From positions 19,561 through 83,560 of the forward strand of contig JADZCJ010000053.1 of assembly GCA_020851635.1 (NCBI GenBank): a stretch of 64,000 bases of DNA, in the 5' to 3' direction. Below, piece after piece: positions 27,040 through 35,878 of this stretch. A model generated the notes under the pieces. It did no database searches. It was not told the DNA's origin and saw only the letters and a program-made list of their open reading frames with translations. The first letter of the stretch is position 1, and every line of letters begins with the position of its first letter. Origin of the DNA: Anaerolineae bacterium (GTDB taxonomy: Bacteria; Chloroflexota; Anaerolineae; UBA4142; SHND01). A program made the translations under genes and the position numbers.

Positions 27040-28664
27040 TGGTCGAGGGCGCGCGCTTGAAGTGGGGTCCCTATGCGGGGTTGGGATTGATTGTGTTGGC
27101 GCTTCGGTTGGTGACCGCGCTGCCACTGGAACACGCGGGGTATATGGACGCATCATACACCGTGCATGTGGGGCAGAACCTGGCGCAAGGGCGCGGATTT
27201 GTGCAGGATATTGTATGGAACTATTTGGATGGACCTCTGCCGATTCCACAACCGAGCAATTCGTACTGGCTGCCTCTGCCCGCGATGCTGGCGGGATTTT
27301 CGATGACGTTGTTTGGAGATTCGTATCGCGCGGCGCAAGTGCCTTTTATCTTGCTCTCGCTCGTGCCGCCGCTGCTTGCGTTTTATCTGGCGCGGCGAAT
27401 CTATGGACGCGATGATTATGCGTGGATGGCGGGGCTGCTGACGGCGTTCAGCGGGTTTTACACAATTTACTGGAACAGTCCCGACAACTTTACCCCCTTT
27501 GCGGTAACCGCAGGGCTTGCGCTTTTGTTTCTGGCAAAGGGGGTCATGCAATCCAGTCCCGGGCAGTTTCTGGTCGGGGGGATTTTTGTCGGTTTGTCCC
27601 AGCTCGCGCGCACGGATGCGATACTGCTCATGGGCGTTGCGCCGATCTTGATGTGGGTGAATCGCAAACGCGAGCCGCGCGTCTCGATCCTGCGGGCGCT
27701 GGGCGCGCTGATAATGGGATTCTTGGTGGTGCTGGGACCCTGGCTGCTGCGTAATTATCTGGCGTTCGGTTCGCCCCTGGCGCCCGGGGGGGCACGGTCG
27801 TTGTTTTTGTTGAATTACGACGAATTCTTTAGCTATGACGCGGCGCGTTTGACGTTGGAACGATATCTGGGCTGGGGCATTGGAAATATTCTTGGGTCCA
27901 AATTCGAGGCAATGGGTTTTGTGTTGTCGGTGCTCTTGTTTGGCGTCTGGCAGATTTTTCTGGCTCCGTTCGCTGCACTCGGATTCTGGAAAATGCGGGA
28001 GCGGGTGGAACTGCAAGCCGCGCTCATTTATCTGGCGCTGCTCGTGACGGCAATGGCGTTTGTGTTTACGTTCCCGGCGACGCACGGCAGCATGTTCCAT
28101 TCGGCGACCGCGCTGATCGTTTATGGAATGGTTGCGGTCCCGCCCGGTCTGGATGCGGCGATTGTATGGGTTGGCAAACGACGCAAGTCCTGGAATGTGC
28201 CGCAAGCGCAAAGATTTTTTCGCGCGGGCGTGGTTGTCCTCGCTGTTTTTTTTAGTCTGTTTTTGTATGCGGGCGGGGTGTGGATTCTACCGGGAGAGGG
28301 GGCGACCGTGCCGTTGTGGAACGCGCGGGATACGGAATATGTCGAAATTGACCGCGCGCTGGATGCGTTTGGCGTGCGCGACGATGTGCCGATCATGACG
28401 GTTGACCCGCCATCGTTCGTGAACCGCACGGGGCGACATTCGATCTATATGCCGACCGAGAGCGTAGATGCGATTTTTCAGGCGGCAAAACAATACGACG
28501 CAGAGTATCTGGTGCTGCAGTATGACAAGCCCGCAACGATGGTCGCTTTGTACCAAGGTCACGCGGCGATAGCGGGGCTCGAACCTGTGGCGATGACAGC
28601 GGATGCATTGGGACGCCCCGTCACTTTGTTTCGGATCAACCAACGAGAGACCGGCTCAAAATGA
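27039..28664 (+). CDS. GT39-like membrane glycosyltransferase
   Basis: A 541-residue GT-C protein. GYMDASYTVHVGQNLAQGRGF supplies the acidic loop motif, and SRTDAIL-like sequence (LSQLARTDAILLMG) matches the R-x-D or R-P-E motif found after the mid-protein helices in GT39 relatives. A soluble C-terminal domain begins near residue 430. The ATG forms a TGATG overlap with the upstream stop. An alternative TTG lies one codon earlier. Confidence 0.75.
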   Translation: MVEGARLKWGPYAGLGLIVLALRLVTALPLEHAGYMDASYTVHVGQNLAQGRGFVQDIVWNYLDGPLPIPQPSNSYWLPLPAMLAGFSMTLFGDSYRAAQVPFILLSLVPPLLAFYLARRIYGRDDYAWMAGLLTAFSGFYTIYWNSPDNFTPFAVTAGLALLFLAKGVMQSSPGQFLVGGIFVGLSQLARTDAILLMGVAPILMWVNRKREPRVSILRALGALIMGFLVVLGPWLLRNYLAFGSPLAPGGARSLFLLNYDEFFSYDAARLTLERYLGWGIGNILGSKFEAMGFVLSVLLFGVWQIFLAPFAALGFWKMRERVELQAALIYLALLVTAMAFVFTFPATHGSMFHSATALIVYGMVAVPPGLDAAIVWVGKRRKSWNVPQAQRFFRAGVVVLAVFFSLFLYAGGVWILPGEGATVPLWNARDTEYVEIDRALDAFGVRDDVPIMTVDPPSFVNRTGRHSIYMPTESVDAIFQAAKQYDAEYLVLQYDKPATMVALYQGHAAIAGLEPVAMTADALGRPVTLFRINQRETGSK

Positions 28665-28708
28665 TGATCGGCTAGTTTTTTTGAAATAGCTTCCAAAGCC
28701 GCCTCGAA

Positions 28709-29614
28709 ATGCCATTCAACGATTTTGACGTTTTCTATCGCGCCGCGCAGGCGGTCATGAACGGACAGGACCCGTACAGCGTGTTCGGGGTCTATCATCC
28801 CTATCCGTTCTTTATTCTTTTTTTGCCGCTGGCTGCGCTTCCGCTCGAAATCGCTCATGTGGTGTGGACGCTCATCGAGCTGGTGATTTTTGTGGCGATT
28901 GTGCGGCGGCGGGCGTTGTTTGCGATGTTGTTTTTGCCGGTCATCCTGGCATTTTTGATGGGGCAAATTGTGATGCCGATGCTAGCGATGTTTGCGCTGC
29001 TGCGCCTGCAAAAACTTCAAGGTGTTGCGCTGGCGTGGTTGTGCCTCAAACCGCAGTTGATCGGGCTGATGCTGCCCTTTGTGTTTTGGCGTATGTGGAA
29101 AAATGAGCGACGCGGCTTTTTGTGGTTTGGCGGAATCTGGTTTGCGCTGCTGAGCGCGTCGTTTTTGCTCCAGCCGGATTGGGTCCAGCGGTGGTTGGCG
29201 GTGAGCGGTGAACGCCTGCGCGCGCCATTTGCGCCGTCGGTATGGGGCGCGCTCTCATTTCTGCCAACCCCGGTTTGGCTTGCGCTGGCGGGCGCGGCGA
29301 CCATCGGGCTTGTAGTTTGGGCGTATCGGAGCCAGGATTTTGATATTTTGAGCATTGTGAATCTGCTGGTGAATCCGGTCATTGTTTCATATGACCTCAC
29401 CTTGTTGACTCTATTTATCAAGTCATGGCGGATGTGGGTCGTGTTGACGATTCTGTCGTGGCTGGCATTTGCGCTCCCGGCTGCGGACCTGTGGCTTGGG
29501 GAGGGACCGACGGCGGTTGTTACGCTTGCCGCGCTGGTGTATGTGATACGTGAAAAATGGGCAGCTCAACAGCAGGAACTGCAGCTTGCGCGAAATGCAA
29601 CGTCAGCGATGTAA
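28709..29614 (+). CDS. GT87-like membrane glycosyltransferase, short N-terminus
   Basis: A 301-residue membrane protein. The GT87 hallmark NDFDVFYRAAQAVMNGQDPY begins at residue 4, and ALAWLCLKPQLIGLMLPFVF is the second motif. Family members normally have a first transmembrane helix before the hallmark; here a TGA at 28682-28684 in the same frame prevents any longer version. The gene is either N-terminally truncated or a short variant, which would change membrane topology. No ribosome site is visible before the ATG. The stop overlaps the next start (TAATG). Confidence 0.75.
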   Translation: MPFNDFDVFYRAAQAVMNGQDPYSVFGVYHPYPFFILFLPLAALPLEIAHVVWTLIELVIFVAIVRRRALFAMLFLPVILAFLMGQIVMPMLAMFALLRLQKLQGVALAWLCLKPQLIGLMLPFVFWRMWKNERRGFLWFGGIWFALLSASFLLQPDWVQRWLAVSGERLRAPFAPSVWGALSFLPTPVWLALAGAATIGLVVWAYRSQDFDILSIVNLLVNPVIVSYDLTLLTLFIKSWRMWVVLTILSWLAFALPAADLWLGEGPTAVVTLAALVYVIREKWAAQQQELQLARNATSAM

Positions 29615-30759
29615 TGTTACGCTTGATTGCTTTTGCGCGCGACAACACCTTTCCCATCGCTCTTTTTGCGGTCCTGCGCGTCTGGACACTGGTGTGGGCG
29701 AGTGTTGCAGGCGCGCTTGTTTTACCCTCGGCAGAGGCGACAAAACATTATTATGGGATAGAGCCGTTGAAGGACGCGGTACTTGCGCCCTGGCAACGTT
29801 GGGACACGATCTGGTATTCAAAAATTGCCCTGGAAGGATATGCGGCGGATGAGCGTATTGTGTTTGCGCCGCTGTATCCGCTGTTGATGCGATTAGTTAG
29901 CCCTCTGACGGGCAACCAAGTCGTCGCGGCGGGACTGCTGATTTCGAGCATCGCAGTTCTGACAAGTTTCATCCTGCTGTATCGTTTGGGGCGCGAAATG
30001 TTCGACGAGTCCGCCGCGCGGCGAACGCTGCTGTTTCTGGCGGCGTTTCCGACTGCATTTTATCTGTTTGCTGCCTATACAGATGCACTCTATCTGGCGC
30101 TGGCATTAGGTTCGTATCTCTGTGCGCGCGGAAAACGGTGGGAGTGGACCGGGGTTCTTGGCGGGCTGGCTGCGTTGACGCGCCCCCAGGGCGGCGTTTT
30201 GGTGGCGGCGTTGGCCGTCGAGTTTTATTTACAATATCGCAGGCGGGAAATTTCGCTCTACAGGAGCTGGCCACTCTTGTTGGTCATTCTTGGCAGTGTG
30301 ATCCATTTGGCATGGGTAACCGTGCAATTTGGCACGCCTGCCGTATGGATGCAGGCACAAACAACCTGGCACCGGGGAGTGCTGCCATGGGAGGCACTGT
30401 TCGCGACACTGCGAGTGGTTATTGCCGCACCATCGCTTTTTGACGCGGGCATTAGTTTTTTCAATTCGTTTGCAGCCCTGCTGCTTTTGAGCGGGACCGT
30501 TTGGAGTGCCCGGCGGCTGCCGCTGTCCATGACAGTCTATATGGCAGCAATTGCCCTTCCGCCTCTTTTTGTGATCACAACCTACTCGGCGCACTATCCC
30601 CTGACTGCCACGTCCCGGTATGTTCTGATGGCATTTCCCCTGTTTTTGCTGGTCGGCGCGCAGCACAGGAGCTGGTGGCAGCTGCCCGCACTGGCCGGCT
30701 CATTTCTACTGCAAACCGTGTGGATGATGCTGTTTGTGGGGTGGGTTTTTGTCCACTGA
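29614..30759 (+). CDS. PIG-V-like mannosyltransferase family membrane protein
   Basis: A 381-residue membrane protein with the PIG-V pattern: QRWDTIWYSKIALEGY in the first outer loop, VFAPLYPLLMRLVSPL, then AAFPTAFYLFAAYTDALYLALALGSYL. It is a paralogue of the gene at 22799 but lacks that protein's large loop insert. ALTRPQGGVLVAALAVEF is the conserved mid-protein motif. The TAATG junction with the GT87-like gene supports the start at 29614. It is the last gene before a strong terminator. Confidence 0.85.
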   Translation: MLRLIAFARDNTFPIALFAVLRVWTLVWASVAGALVLPSAEATKHYYGIEPLKDAVLAPWQRWDTIWYSKIALEGYAADERIVFAPLYPLLMRLVSPLTGNQVVAAGLLISSIAVLTSFILLYRLGREMFDESAARRTLLFLAAFPTAFYLFAAYTDALYLALALGSYLCARGKRWEWTGVLGGLAALTRPQGGVLVAALAVEFYLQYRRREISLYRSWPLLLVILGSVIHLAWVTVQFGTPAVWMQAQTTWHRGVLPWEALFATLRVVIAAPSLFDAGISFFNSFAALLLLSGTVWSARRLPLSMTVYMAAIALPPLFVITTYSAHYPLTATSRYVLMAFPLFLLVGAQHRSWWQLPALAGSFLLQTVWMMLFVGWVFVH

Positions 30760-30820
30760 GCGCGCTTGACCAGAATCCTATTTACGCGTTGGCGATTTGA
30801 TGCCAGAATTTGACGGAGCG

Positions 30821-30852
30821 GCGGAGCGATTCTCCAGCGCTCCGCTTTTTTT
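30821..30852 (+). terminator. Intrinsic terminator
   Basis: An 8-bp stem (GCGGAGCG at 30821-30828 with CGCTCCGC at 30838-30845), a 9-nt loop and seven T residues (30846-30852). It closes the run of GT-C genes that starts at 25360. Confidence 0.9.
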
Positions 30853-30873
30853 CGCACGCGCAAGGGGTGACCT

Positions 30874-31974
30874 ATGCAATCGGGTGTGATTGTCGAACCC
30901 TCATTTAGGAACGCAACCTCACAGGTGGCGCAAACGATACCGACACAGGACGCCGAAGCGGCGCTTGCGTTCTGCCGCACGTTGGCACAGACGCTGAATG
31001 GCAATGCGCCGCTTGCCAACACGGCTGCCGTGCAAGCCGGATTGAACCGTCCGATCTTGTCTGTAGTGATTCCGGTGTGCAACGAGCAAGAGAACCTGGA
31101 AGAACTCTATGGGCGGCTCACGCGCGCCCTTGAGAGCGTTGAACCCGATTTCGAGATTCTGTTTGTGGACGACGGGAGCCGCGACCGCAGTCTGGGCATT
31201 CTGACGCGGATGGCACAGAACGACGTGCGCGTCTCGGTCATTGCATTTGCGCGCAATTTCGGACATCAAGCTGCCATCAGCGCGGGATTGGACCAGGCGC
31301 GCGGAAACGCCGTGGTGGTAATGGATGCGGACCTGCAAGACCCGCCCGAAGTGTTGGGGCAATTCATCGCCAAATGGCGGGAAGGCAATGATGTGGTATA
31401 TGCCATCCGCGGGCAGCGCAAAGAGGGTTGGGTTTTGCGAACTTGCTATGCGGCGTTCTACCGGCTTTTGCAGCGAGTGGCAAACATCGAGATTCCGCTC
31501 GATGCGGGTGATTTTTGCATCATGGACCGGCGCGTGGTGGACCTGCTGGTCAACATGCCGGAACGCAATCGGTTTGTGCGCGGGATTCGCAGCTGGGTTG
31601 GTTTGCGGCAGATTGGTTTGAAATATGATCGCGCGGCGCGCTTTGGCGGAGCAACGAAATACAGCTACAGTCGTTTGGTTGCGCTGGCGTTGGATGGGTT
31701 GGTGTCATTCAGTTATGTGCCGCTGCGTGTGATTTCGATGGCGGGGATCGGCGTGTCTATCATTTCCATTCTGCTGGCAATCATATATGCGATTCAAAAA
31801 GTCTTTTGGGGACTGTCGCCACCCGGTTTTCCTACGACCATCGTCGCCATTTTTTTCCTCGCGGGGATCCAGCTGATCACGATTGGGTTGATAGGCGAAT
31901 ATGTAGGACGGATTTTTGAGGAGGTGAAACGCCGACCGATGTATGTAGTACGACAGGTGATCCGGAAATCGTGA
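30874..31974 (+). CDS. GT2 polyprenyl-phosphate sugar transferase (GtrB/DPMS-like)
   Basis: A 366-residue GT2 enzyme. After an unusual 60-residue N-terminal extension the GT-A domain starts at ILSVVIPVCNE, with DDGS (99-102) for nucleotide binding and DADLQDPPE (151-159) for the metal. Two C-terminal helices (about 288-312 and 325-350) follow, as in GtrB and ArnC. It should transfer a hexose from a nucleotide sugar to polyprenyl phosphate on the cytoplasmic side. That product is the donor used by GT39, GT87 and PIG-V-type enzymes, so it may serve all GT-C genes of this island. AAGGGG precedes the ATG. Confidence 0.9.
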   Translation: MQSGVIVEPSFRNATSQVAQTIPTQDAEAALAFCRTLAQTLNGNAPLANTAAVQAGLNRPILSVVIPVCNEQENLEELYGRLTRALESVEPDFEILFVDDGSRDRSLGILTRMAQNDVRVSVIAFARNFGHQAAISAGLDQARGNAVVVMDADLQDPPEVLGQFIAKWREGNDVVYAIRGQRKEGWVLRTCYAAFYRLLQRVANIEIPLDAGDFCIMDRRVVDLLVNMPERNRFVRGIRSWVGLRQIGLKYDRAARFGGATKYSYSRLVALALDGLVSFSYVPLRVISMAGIGVSIISILLAIIYAIQKVFWGLSPPGFPTTIVAIFFLAGIQLITIGLIGEYVGRIFEEVKRRPMYVVRQVIRKS

Positions 31975-33164
31975 TGCGAATCCTGATGCTGAACAACGAG
32001 TTCCCGCCCATGGGCGGCGGAACAGGGACAGTGAACCGCGCACTGTTGACGCATTGGGCGCGGGTGCCAAATCTGGAAATTGACCTGGTCACCTCTGCGC
32101 TTGGACAGGATTATGGTCAAGAGAAATTTGCAGAACGCGTGCAGCTGTATTTTGTCCCGGTCAACAATCAAAACCTGCATCATTCATCGAATCGGGAGTT
32201 GTTGACATACGCCGCCCGGGCACTGCCGTATGCGTTGAAATTGCATCGCGCTAATCCGTACGATTTTGTGTTTGCATGGAGCGCCGTCCCGGCGGGGGCG
32301 GTTGCGCTGGCGCTCAAAATGATGACGGGGTTGGGTTATTTTGTCCGCGCGTGTGGTCCTGATATCCCGGGGTTCGAGCAGCGTTACGGCGCGTTGTACC
32401 CGATCCTGACACCCACGATTCGCGCGACGTGGAGAAATGCAATGCGGGTGATCGCCAAATGCGAGGATGAAGCCAATCTGATTCGGCAGGTAGATGCAAG
32501 AGTGGGTGTTACGATCGTTCCGAATGGAGTTGAGCTTGCTGCCTTTTCACCAGCAGAGATTCCCGACAAAGGTGCGCTGCGTATTTTGTGCGTGGCGCGC
32601 CTGATCGAGCGCAAGGGGCAGCACCACTTGCTTGAAGCGGTGAAGAGATTGACCGACGAGGGTGTGGAGGTGACGCTCGATCTCGTCGGCACGGGAGATG
32701 CCCAAGACGCCAACGAGCATCAGGCGCGCACATTGGGCATTTCGAATCGCGTCCGTTTTGTCGGCTATGTGCCCCGGGAAGAAATCGCTGTTCATTATTC
32801 GAACGCGCATATATTCTGCCTGCCTTCGTACAACGAAGGCATGAGCGTGGCGACCTTGGAGGCAATGGCGGCAGGACTACCCCTGGTCGTGTCGCGCACG
32901 CCGGGACCGCGCGAATTGGTTCAAGAGAATGGCAACGGATTATTGTTTGATTGGGGAGATGTGGAGGCGCTGACAAGCCATTTACGCTATATGGCAAATC
33001 ATCGTGATGTAGCACGGCGCATGAGCGCAGTGTCGCGTGAGCGGGCGGCGCGGTTTGCGTGGGAGGATGCGGCGGGCAGGTATGTGGAGATGTTTCGCAG
33101 AATTTCGCGCCCCGATCCTGCCAGCGCCGCCCTGCAAACGCGGGAATTGCACGAAACAGCGTAG
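31974..33164 (+). CDS. GT4 family glycosyltransferase
   Basis: A 396-residue GT-B fold enzyme. The N-terminus MRILMLNNEFPPMGGGTGTVNRAL carries the glycine-rich acceptor loop, VPNGVELAAF starts the donor domain, and EGMSVATLE is the E-x7-E motif that binds the nucleotide sugar. It is soluble or peripheral and acts in the cytoplasm, probably on a lipid-linked intermediate. The ATG overlaps the GT2 stop (TGATG), so the two act together. Confidence 0.9.
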   Translation: MRILMLNNEFPPMGGGTGTVNRALLTHWARVPNLEIDLVTSALGQDYGQEKFAERVQLYFVPVNNQNLHHSSNRELLTYAARALPYALKLHRANPYDFVFAWSAVPAGAVALALKMMTGLGYFVRACGPDIPGFEQRYGALYPILTPTIRATWRNAMRVIAKCEDEANLIRQVDARVGVTIVPNGVELAAFSPAEIPDKGALRILCVARLIERKGQHHLLEAVKRLTDEGVEVTLDLVGTGDAQDANEHQARTLGISNRVRFVGYVPREEIAVHYSNAHIFCLPSYNEGMSVATLEAMAAGLPLVVSRTPGPRELVQENGNGLLFDWGDVEALTSHLRYMANHRDVARRMSAVSRERAARFAWEDAAGRYVEMFRRISRPDPASAALQTRELHETA

Positions 33165-33196
33165 AGAAGGTGTCCTCTTGTTACATACCGGTCAAT

Positions 33197-34225
33197 ATGC
33201 TTGATGTTTCCTCGTTGGGTTCCTCTTTGTCCGCGCGATTGATGAGAATTCGATTCTCGCGCGCAAGCCTCTGGATCAGTGTCAAAATATTTCTCGCGTT
33301 CGGACTGTTGGCGCTTTTGCTCTCGCGTACGTCGTTTGCAGAAATTGCAACTGCGCTGCAGGGCGCTGCCCCATTGTGGTTGGCGGCGAGTTTTGTAATA
33401 TTCTGCGCCAATATCTATGTCATGGCGCGGCGGTATTGGCTGCTGATCGAGAAAGCTCCCCCATTTCCGAGCCTTTTGAGCTTGGTCGTTATCCAGACTT
33501 TATTCACAAACCTGGTCGCTTCGGGCGCTGGAGCAGTTTCGTATGTGGGGATGTTGCGGGGCAAACACAAGGTAAGTGCGAGAAAAAGCATTGCTTCCCT
33601 CGTTGCAGCCAGAATAGGGGATGCGGTGATTCTGTGGATTACGTTGGCGTATTCGAGTTGGTTGGTGTGGGAGCAGATACAGCCATTACATTGGCTTATC
33701 ATTGGCATCCTGACAGGATTGACTAGTCTCTTTGTCTTTGGTGCACTCGTGCTATGTTTCCATAAGCGCATAGCCAAGCGGGCAGAGTGGTTGATATACA
33801 GAATGCACCTCAACCACGTGTCGCCCGTCAAGGACTTGAACCGAGCATTTGCTGCGATTGCGGAAATATCCGTGTCGGATTTGGTCCGAGTCGGCATGGC
33901 TGTCACCGGATGGTCCGCGTTGCTCGGATTGCTGCACATTGCCTTTGGCTTTTGTAACATGCAAATATTTCACATCTCGGTTGCGCCCGCGGCAGTCTTG
34001 TTTACTGTCACCCTAGTCCGATTGATCAGCTTGTTGCCGATTCAGGCGTTTGGTGGTTTGGGGGTGAATGAAGTGACCGCAATCACCCTGTACGGTTATT
34101 TTGGGGTTGATATCACGCTGTTAGCTCCCGCACTATTTGGCATGCGCGTGTTGTATTACGCATTCAATTTTTGCGCTCTGATCTATTTACCATTCGAGAA
34201 GGAGCTCGAAGCGAGGACGGGATGA
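33197..34225 (+). CDS. UPF0104/LPG-synthase TM-type flippase-like protein
   Basis: A 342-residue protein with about eight membrane helices and the family segments LASGAGAVSYVGMLRGKHKVSARKS and LPIQAFGGLGVNEVTAI (the FGG-x-G-x-x-E block of PF03706). Relatives include AglD-linked and MprF-like proteins and are often assigned to lipid or lipid-sugar flipping. The start is uncertain: ATG 33197, ATG 33242 or GTG 33170 are all possible and none has a good ribosome site. Base composition looks less GC-rich than that of the neighbours. Next to GT2 and GT4 genes, flipping of a lipid-linked sugar is a reasonable inference. Confidence 0.75.
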   Translation: MLDVSSLGSSLSARLMRIRFSRASLWISVKIFLAFGLLALLLSRTSFAEIATALQGAAPLWLAASFVIFCANIYVMARRYWLLIEKAPPFPSLLSLVVIQTLFTNLVASGAGAVSYVGMLRGKHKVSARKSIASLVAARIGDAVILWITLAYSSWLVWEQIQPLHWLIIGILTGLTSLFVFGALVLCFHKRIAKRAEWLIYRMHLNHVSPVKDLNRAFAAIAEISVSDLVRVGMAVTGWSALLGLLHIAFGFCNMQIFHISVAPAAVLFTVTLVRLISLLPIQAFGGLGVNEVTAITLYGYFGVDITLLAPALFGMRVLYYAFNFCALIYLPFEKELEARTG

Positions 34226-34318
34226 ATTTCAGATACATGATGAATCGTGCAGCGCGGCAAGGGAATGTGACACACCGTAGCGCACCAGCCAACAGAGACG
34301 CATGGGACCAGGCTCCGC

Positions 34319-35848
34319 GTGGCTAGATGTTTCGGGAAATGGATGGTAGTTGGATTCCTGGTCTTGTCAGTGATTGGGATGTTTGTGTTTCTGGATAGTA
34401 CGCCCGCTGTGGATTGGGATGAGGGATGGACCTTTGATCTCGCGCGGAATTGGGTAGAGCGGGATTTTTACGGTCGAGAATTGAATGGCGCGCCCGCGCC
34501 GCCGGGGTTGGCAGCATCCTTTCCGGTCGTTGCAACGGTTGCACTCTCTTATAGACTCTTGGGGGTCGGCATATGGCAGGGGCGAGTCCCGGCGGCGGTG
34601 CTGATGTTGAGCGCGCTGGCGGTCTTTTTTTGGCTGGTCATGCGTTTGTGGGATCTGCGTATTGGACTGGCGGCTCTTGTGCTTGTAATTTTGCTCGCCC
34701 CTCACCCGCGCGCGAATGCATGGTGGATGGCGCGACAATTGTTTGCCGAGCCGCTGATGATTATGGCGATCCTCAGCGGTTTTGCATGTCTACTCCTTGC
34801 GAGACTGCATACGCGGCTCTATTATGGCTTGGCTGCGTTGAGTTGGGGAACGGCGTTGTTTGCGAAAATACAGCCAATGCCATTTGTCGCGATCACGCTG
34901 ATGATCCTGGTTCTCCTGAACCTCCTGAATCGGCGGCGTTCAATGGCGCTGTGGATTTTGGGAGTGGCTCTCGGCGCGATTGGGGTGTGGCGGTTGTGGG
35001 GCGTTGTTCATCAGTGGATGATTACCGGACACACCATGCCGGTACGAGCGATGTCCGAGTCTTACCTTGTCTTTGGCTGGGTCTTTACTCGCGAGATTCG
35101 GCTGACCGCACTGATATTTGCGCTGTTGGTCGGAACTCCCACAATTCTGGGGTTGCTCCATTTTGTGTATTCGCGGCTGCGCGGCAGGCAGTTTCTTGTG
35201 CTGCAAGACAACGCGGATGACTTGCGGATCGGGTTATGGGTTTTTGCGTCAGCGTGGCTGGCGTGGTTCATCGGAGCGGCGCACGCGGGCATACCGCGCT
35301 ATATCTTTCCGGCGGTCCTGATTGGTGCCCCATTTGCCGCCCTGATGTTTTCGGATTTGACGGCCGGGTTTGACCTGCGGACCACGTTTGCGCGCATGAT
35401 GACGCCGCTGCGAGAGCTCAAATTCACACGGCAAAGCGCCGGCGCGTGGCTTGCCTTTTTGCTGATCTTGTTTTATTTGCCGCTGACTCTCTCGATTGGG
35501 TGGGCGACTTGGGATGCGGCTGAAGGGCTGGAAGTCACTGCCACTGCCGAGTACTTGAACAAAAAGACTGCGCCGACCTCGAGGATTGAAACTTATGAAA
35601 GCCCCCTTTTCTTGTATCTGGAACGAGACTATCATTTCCCTCCCGATGCCCTGCACCTGGAACTGAACAAACGTGCGGCGCACTTGGCGGCGGTGGTTCA
35701 GTATGACGCACTGCAAGCGGACCCGGATTATTTGGTGGTGGGACCGACAGGAAGAAACTGGAAATTGTACGATGACGTTATTGCGGACGGGGATTTTCGT
35801 CTAGTGAAAGCGTTCGGGCAGTACATGATTTACGAGCGGGTGCGGTAG
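34319..35848 (+). CDS. GT39-like membrane glycosyltransferase
   Basis: A 509-residue GT-C protein. VDWDEGWTFDLARNWVERDFYG gives the acidic motif, SFPVVATVALSYRLLG and WWMARQLFAEPLMIMAIL follow the family order, and LFAKIQPMPFVAITLMIL is the mid-protein loop. A soluble C-terminal part starts near residue 400 (AEYLNKKTAPTSRIETYESP). The start may be GTG 34319 or ATG 34343 just before the first helix. The 93-nt gap upstream shows no clear promoter. Confidence 0.75.
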   Translation: MARCFGKWMVVGFLVLSVIGMFVFLDSTPAVDWDEGWTFDLARNWVERDFYGRELNGAPAPPGLAASFPVVATVALSYRLLGVGIWQGRVPAAVLMLSALAVFFWLVMRLWDLRIGLAALVLVILLAPHPRANAWWMARQLFAEPLMIMAILSGFACLLLARLHTRLYYGLAALSWGTALFAKIQPMPFVAITLMILVLLNLLNRRRSMALWILGVALGAIGVWRLWGVVHQWMITGHTMPVRAMSESYLVFGWVFTREIRLTALIFALLVGTPTILGLLHFVYSRLRGRQFLVLQDNADDLRIGLWVFASAWLAWFIGAAHAGIPRYIFPAVLIGAPFAALMFSDLTAGFDLRTTFARMMTPLRELKFTRQSAGAWLAFLLILFYLPLTLSIGWATWDAAEGLEVTATAEYLNKKTAPTSRIETYESPLFLYLERDYHFPPDALHLELNKRAAHLAAVVQYDALQADPDYLVVGPTGRNWKLYDDVIADGDFRLVKAFGQYMIYERVR

Positions 35849-35860
35849 GGGTTGACGTTC

Positions 35861-35869
35861 TGCTATAAT
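35861..35869 (+). promoter_or_regulatory. Extended -10 promoter (TGC TATAAT)
   Basis: TGC followed by a perfect TATAAT (35864-35869) lies 9 nt before the ATG at 35879, so the transcript would have a leader of only 2-3 nt. A TTGACG just upstream is too close (6 bp) to act as a -35. Confidence 0.6.
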
Positions 35870-35878
35870 CGCCCGGAC

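Noticed and set aside
35852..35869. TTGACG plus TATAAT as a complete promoter
   Set aside because: The boxes are only 6 bp apart; the -10 can work only as an extended -10.
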